In this document: piece by piece, positions 61,154 to 64,000 of the stretch
How the letters are laid out: every line of letters starts with the position of its first letter
Position numbering within the stretch: the first letter of the stretch is position 1
Source of the DNA: CAXBDP01 sp963974465
Lineage (GTDB): Bacteria > Bacteroidota > Bacteroidia > Cytophagales > Cyclobacteriaceae
Length of the DNA: 64,000 nt
Assembly (NCBI GenBank): GCA_049340005.1
Contig: JBMPIY010000013.1
Strand: one strand, 5' to 3'
Program-made: the position numbers and the translations under genes
The notes under the pieces: model-generated
Told to the model about the DNA's origin: nothing
Databases searched by the model: none
The model's input: only the letters and a program-made list of their open reading frames with translations

Positions 61154-62206
61154 ATGAGTAAGCATATTTTAATCACAGGCGGAGCTGGGTTTATCGGCTC
61201 ACATGTAGTACGATTATTCGTAAATAAATATCCTGATTATCAGATAATTAATCTAGACAAATTGACCTATGCCGGCAATTTGGAAAACCTAACTGACATC
61301 GAAAATGCACCGAATTACCATTTCGAAAAGGCTGATATTGTAGATGTAAATCAGGTAGAAGCTATATTCCAAAAATATCCGATTGATGCAGTAATTCACC
61401 TTGCGGCAGAAAGTCATGTGGATCGCTCCATTTCCCACCCGCTGGAGTTTGTGCAAACCAATGTGATAGGCACCGTAAACCTGCTCAACTCAGCCAAAGC
61501 GCATTGGAAACAGCGTAAGGATGTGCTCTTTTACCACATCTCTACCGACGAAGTGTATGGCTCATTAGACGATGGCGGCTTTTTCTTAGAATCTACGCCA
61601 TACGATCCGCAGTCGCCATATTCGGCTTCCAAGGCTTCGTCTGACCATTTTGTGAGAGCTTACCACAATACCTACAAAATCCCGGTGGTTATCAGCAATT
61701 GCTCAAATAACTATGGCCCAAACCAATTTCCTGAAAAACTCCTTCCGCTTTGCATCAATAATATTTGCAATAACAAGCCGCTACCTATTTATGGTAAAGG
61801 TGAAAATATCCGCGATTGGCTGTATGTAATCGACCATGCTAGAGCAATTGATGATGTATTCCACAAAGGAAAAGTAGGCGAAACTTATAATATAGGTGGC
61901 TTCAACGAATGGCAAAATATTGAGCTGGTGAAGCTGCTTTGCAAAGTAATGGACAGCAAATTGGACAGGCCGGAAGGCACTTCTGAAAAACTAATTACTT
62001 ACGTAACCGACCGTGCAGGCCATGACCACCGCTATGCCATTGACGCCAACAAAATCAAAAACGAATTGGGTTGGGAGCCTTCAGTTACCTTCGAAATTGG
62101 TCTAGAAAAAACGGTAGATTGGTATTTATCAAATCAAGATTGGCTCAATAGCGTAACTTCTGGCGACTACAAGAATTATTACGATAGTATGTATGAAGGC
62201 AGGTAA
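61154..62206 (+). CDS. rfbB: dTDP-glucose 4,6-dehydratase
   Basis: The 350-residue enzyme makes dTDP-4-keto-6-deoxyglucose from the product of RfbA. It has ITGGAGFIGSHVVRLF, DKLTYAGNLENL, HLAAESHVDRSI, STDEVYGSL, YSASKASSDHFVRAY, and NNYGPNQFPEKLLPL. It ends the sugar-nucleotide operon. rfbC and rfbD are not in the window. Confidence 0.96.
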   Translation: MSKHILITGGAGFIGSHVVRLFVNKYPDYQIINLDKLTYAGNLENLTDIENAPNYHFEKADIVDVNQVEAIFQKYPIDAVIHLAAESHVDRSISHPLEFVQTNVIGTVNLLNSAKAHWKQRKDVLFYHISTDEVYGSLDDGGFFLESTPYDPQSPYSASKASSDHFVRAYHNTYKIPVVISNCSNNYGPNQFPEKLLPLCINNICNNKPLPIYGKGENIRDWLYVIDHARAIDDVFHKGKVGETYNIGGFNEWQNIELVKLLCKVMDSKLDRPEGTSEKLITYVTDRAGHDHRYAIDANKIKNELGWEPSVTFEIGLEKTVDWYLSNQDWLNSVTSGDYKNYYDSMYEGR

Positions 62207-62457
62207 AGCTTAGGTATTTATATGTCGAACCTTCACGTCTTTTTTGTCTAGAACATTTGCGCCGAGGGTGAATCCTTCAGGCAAAAGAATTTATCCCTTT
62301 GCGTCCTACCGCCTTAGCGTGAGAAATTTTCTCGCAAAGTCGCCAAGGCGCAAAGAAGGAAAGACGTTTAGATTTCCTCCCGCTTTTTCACAAGAATCAA
62401 TAATTTTCCCTATCCTATTTCAATTCTTTTTAGTTTTGTCAAAATCTCATTCCTATC
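62207..62457. other. intergenic with repeat fragment and candidate purM -7 box
   Basis: GCAAAGTCGCCAAGGCGCAAAG at 62333-62354 is in the style of the 23.3-kb tandem units (shared CGCAAAG words). An octamer CCTCCCGC is at 62376. TAGTTTTG (62431-62438) fits a -7 box 20 bases before purM, without a clear -33. Confidence 0.4.
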
Positions 62458-63624
62458 ATGACTGACAAATACATGCAAAGAGGTGTTTCGGCCTCCAAAG
62501 AAGATGTACATGCTGCCATTAAGAATATTGATAAAGGCTTGTTTCCAAAGGCTTTTTGCAAAATAGTACCCGATACGCTGAGTGGATCGGATGAGCATTG
62601 CATTGTCATGCATGCCGATGGAGCTGGCACCAAATCTTCGCTTGCCTATTTGTATTGGAAGGAAACAGGTAATTTGTCCGTATGGAAAGGAATAGCGCAG
62701 GATGCTGTGATCATGAATACCGACGACTTGCTTTGCGTGGGTTGTACGGGACCAATTTTGTTGTCGTCCACCATTGGCCGAAATAAGAACTTGGTGCCGG
62801 GAGAGGTGATTAGTGCGATTATCAACGGCACGGAGGAAGTGCTCCAAATGCTACGTAATCATGGAGTAGACATCATTAGCACGGGAGGCGAAACTGCCGA
62901 TGTGGGCGATTTGGTACGAACAATCATCGTGGACAGTACTATTGTGGCTAGAATGCGCAAGGACGAGGTGATTTCGAATGATAAAATCCAGCCGGGAGAT
63001 GTGATTGTAGGATTGGCTTCATTCGGGCAAGCCAGCTATGAAGATGGCTATAATGGAGGAATGGGAAGTAATGGTTTGACTTCCGCAAGGCATGATGTTT
63101 TCTCAAAAATATTGGCCGAAAAGTATCCTGAGAGTTTCGATCCTCAAGTACCTAGTGAGTTGGTATATGCGGGAGGGAAAGCCTTGCTAGATGCTGTAGA
63201 GGGTTCACCCATCAATGCGGGTCAATTAGTATTATCGCCCACCAGAACGTATGCTCCGGTGATCAAAAAGGTACTTGAGAAACACCGTGCAGCTATTCAT
63301 GGAATGGTGCATTGCAGTGGAGGCGCGCAAACCAAAGTATTGCATTTTGTGGATGAGCATCATATCATCAAGGACAATTTATTTGAATTGCCGCCGCTCT
63401 TTAAGCTGATTCAAGCCCAAAGCAAAACGGACTGGAAGGAAATGTATAAAGTCTTCAATATGGGGCATAGAATGGAAATATATACCGATACGGAAACGGC
63501 GAAGGAGATTATTGCTATATCGGAGAGTTTCCAGATTGATGCCAAAGTTGTAGGTAGAGTAGAAGCTAGCGCAACGAAAAAACTCACTATTAAGAGTGAG
63601 TTTGGGGAGTTTCATTATGAATAG
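62458..63624 (+). CDS. purM: phosphoribosylformylglycinamidine cyclo-ligase (AIR synthase)
   Basis: The 388-residue protein is the longer Bacteroidota form of PurM. It has YMQRGVSASKEDVHAAI, MHADGAGTKSSLAYLY, MNTDDLLCVGCTGPIL, STGGETADVGDLVRTII, GLASFGQASYEDGYNGGMGSNGLTSAR and a C-terminal GMVHCSGGAQTKVL domain. It closes the imidazole ring in purine synthesis with ATP. It is expressed alone. An octamer lies in YAGGKAL (63169). Confidence 0.9.
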   Translation: MTDKYMQRGVSASKEDVHAAIKNIDKGLFPKAFCKIVPDTLSGSDEHCIVMHADGAGTKSSLAYLYWKETGNLSVWKGIAQDAVIMNTDDLLCVGCTGPILLSSTIGRNKNLVPGEVISAIINGTEEVLQMLRNHGVDIISTGGETADVGDLVRTIIVDSTIVARMRKDEVISNDKIQPGDVIVGLASFGQASYEDGYNGGMGSNGLTSARHDVFSKILAEKYPESFDPQVPSELVYAGGKALLDAVEGSPINAGQLVLSPTRTYAPVIKKVLEKHRAAIHGMVHCSGGAQTKVLHFVDEHHIIKDNLFELPPLFKLIQAQSKTDWKEMYKVFNMGHRMEIYTDTETAKEIIAISESFQIDAKVVGRVEASATKKLTIKSEFGEFHYE

Positions 63625-63715
63625 AAACTATCCTTTTAAAGTCTCTATGGATTGAAGAGGATTGCAAATCCTAAAATAGATTTTCACGCTTTGTAAAATC
63701 GCACCAGTTGGTTTT

Positions 63716-64000
63716 TTAAGCAGATATTGGATCCACTTGAATTTTTCCTCCAATGGCTTTAAGAACTTTCATTATAGTTGAAAATTGAGGTTTGGCTCCA
63801 TCCGATAAAGCTTTATATAAACTTGGCCTGCTTAATCCTGTTTCTTCGGCAATTTTGGTCATGCCAATTGCCTTAGCAATATGTCCGATTGCATTAATTA
63901 TATCCGCATTACTTCCTTCCTCCAGTACAGTATTTAGATATTCGGCAATCATTTCTTTGCTATCCAAATAATCCGCTATGTCAAATCTAGAAGTTCCCAT
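63716..64000 (-). CDS. HigA-like addiction-module antidote protein
   Basis: The 94-residue protein is complete, with its ATG at the last bases of the window. It has a short N-terminal part (RFDIADYLDSKEMIAEYLN) and an XRE-type HTH (KAIGMTKIAEETGLSRPSLYKALSDG), ending KPQFSTIMKVLKAIGGKIQV, the pattern of putative addiction-module antidotes. In this family the RelE/ParE-like toxin gene normally precedes the antidote and would lie beyond base 64000. DNA binding and toxin neutralisation are from family knowledge. Confidence 0.85.
   Translation of the reverse strand: MGTSRFDIADYLDSKEMIAEYLNTVLEEGSNADIINAIGHIAKAIGMTKIAEETGLSRPSLYKALSDGAKPQFSTIMKVLKAIGGKIQVDPISA

Larger units (their letters stand above)
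14722..63176. repeat. GCGGGAGG octamer, 32 exact sites
   Basis: Plus-strand sites begin at 16680, 23176, 26212, 28059, 28128, 31981, 32550, 38771, 43597, 47315, 50766, 51343, 54493, 58168, 58765, 60275, 63169 (17). Reverse-complement sites begin at 14722, 20206, 24952, 26067, 28850, 29102, 32255, 36816, 40945, 41575, 44107, 51314, 53958, 56849, 62376 (15). Thirty lie in genes and two (38771, 62376) between genes. Flanking bases vary, so the conserved unit is exactly these eight. Sites found by eye; a few could be missed. Function unknown; Chi-like activity is the leading idea. Confidence 0.85.

Noticed and set aside
14722..63176. GCGGGAGG read as Shine-Dalgarno sites
   Set aside because: Sites are inside genes in all frames and on the antisense strand as often as a third of the time; they do not precede start codons.
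14722..63176. GCGGGAGG as an FtsK-orienting (KOPS-like) sequence
   Set aside because: Strand counts are 17 to 15 with no block-wise bias in this window, while such signals are strongly skewed.
1..64000. tRNA, rRNA, tmRNA or known riboswitches
   Set aside because: I looked in the gaps, including upstream of metK, and saw no cloverleaf, CCA end or recognisable aptamer core.

Overview
The window comes from a low-GC Bacteroidota genome, probably order Cytophagales. The evidence is the gene set: a BamA operon with two OmpH/Skp proteins, a DUF6089 barrel, short-form HPF next to XerC and S21, a GH3-family protein, DUF4221 and lamin-tail surface proteins. There are also candidate Bacteroidota promoters of the TTTG-N19-TAnnTTTG kind, and Shine-Dalgarno sequences are mostly absent.

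Layout. (1) About 1-13.25 kb is an accessory island, AT-rich and built of small modules. It holds the end of an ABC exporter, an XRE regulator divergent from a frameshifted SymE-like toxin, a YhcG-type PDDEXK nuclease between 259-bp direct repeats, and an HNH protein with a DGQHK motif. A restriction-modification cluster follows (XRE regulator, beta-class methyltransferase, large nuclease-methylase, RAMA-domain protein), then a PF06189-like 5'-nucleotidase and a DUF2310 zinc-ribbon protein. Four extra copies of the 3' end of rfbA are scattered between these modules. The intact rfbA forms the right edge, which points to repeated insertion at that gene end. (2) 13.3-23.2 kb holds rfbA, two zinc-chaperone-like G3E GTPases with a His-rich lipoprotein and a MerC-like protein behind a Zur-like box, an ABC exporter and a GH113-like hydrolase. 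(3) 23.25-23.9 kb is a 114-bp tandem repeat broken by a 100-N assembly gap. (4) 24-51.9 kb is core housekeeping: tdk, recO, SOD, chromate transporter, envelope biogenesis (uppS-bamA-ompH), nadK, pabA, pdxJ, metK, hpf, xerC, rpsU, lptB, recJ. (5) 51.9-64 kb holds fumC, a SpoU methyltransferase, a surface lipoprotein, an acyl-CoA dehydrogenase, a sugar-nucleotide operon (ugd-uxs-galE-rfbB), purM and a HigA-like antidote at the edge.

The most striking signal is not a gene. The exact octamer GCGGGAGG (either strand) occurs 32 times between 14.7 and 63.2 kb, by my reading. It uses all six reading frames relative to genes as well as intergenic DNA, is nearly balanced between strands, and is absent from the first 14.7 kb. 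It behaves like a genome-wide non-palindromic DNA signal, with a Chi-like recombination site as the leading guess. Several intergenic repeat families (rfbA tails, a 105-bp duplication, two hairpin modules in swapped order) show repeated rearrangement.
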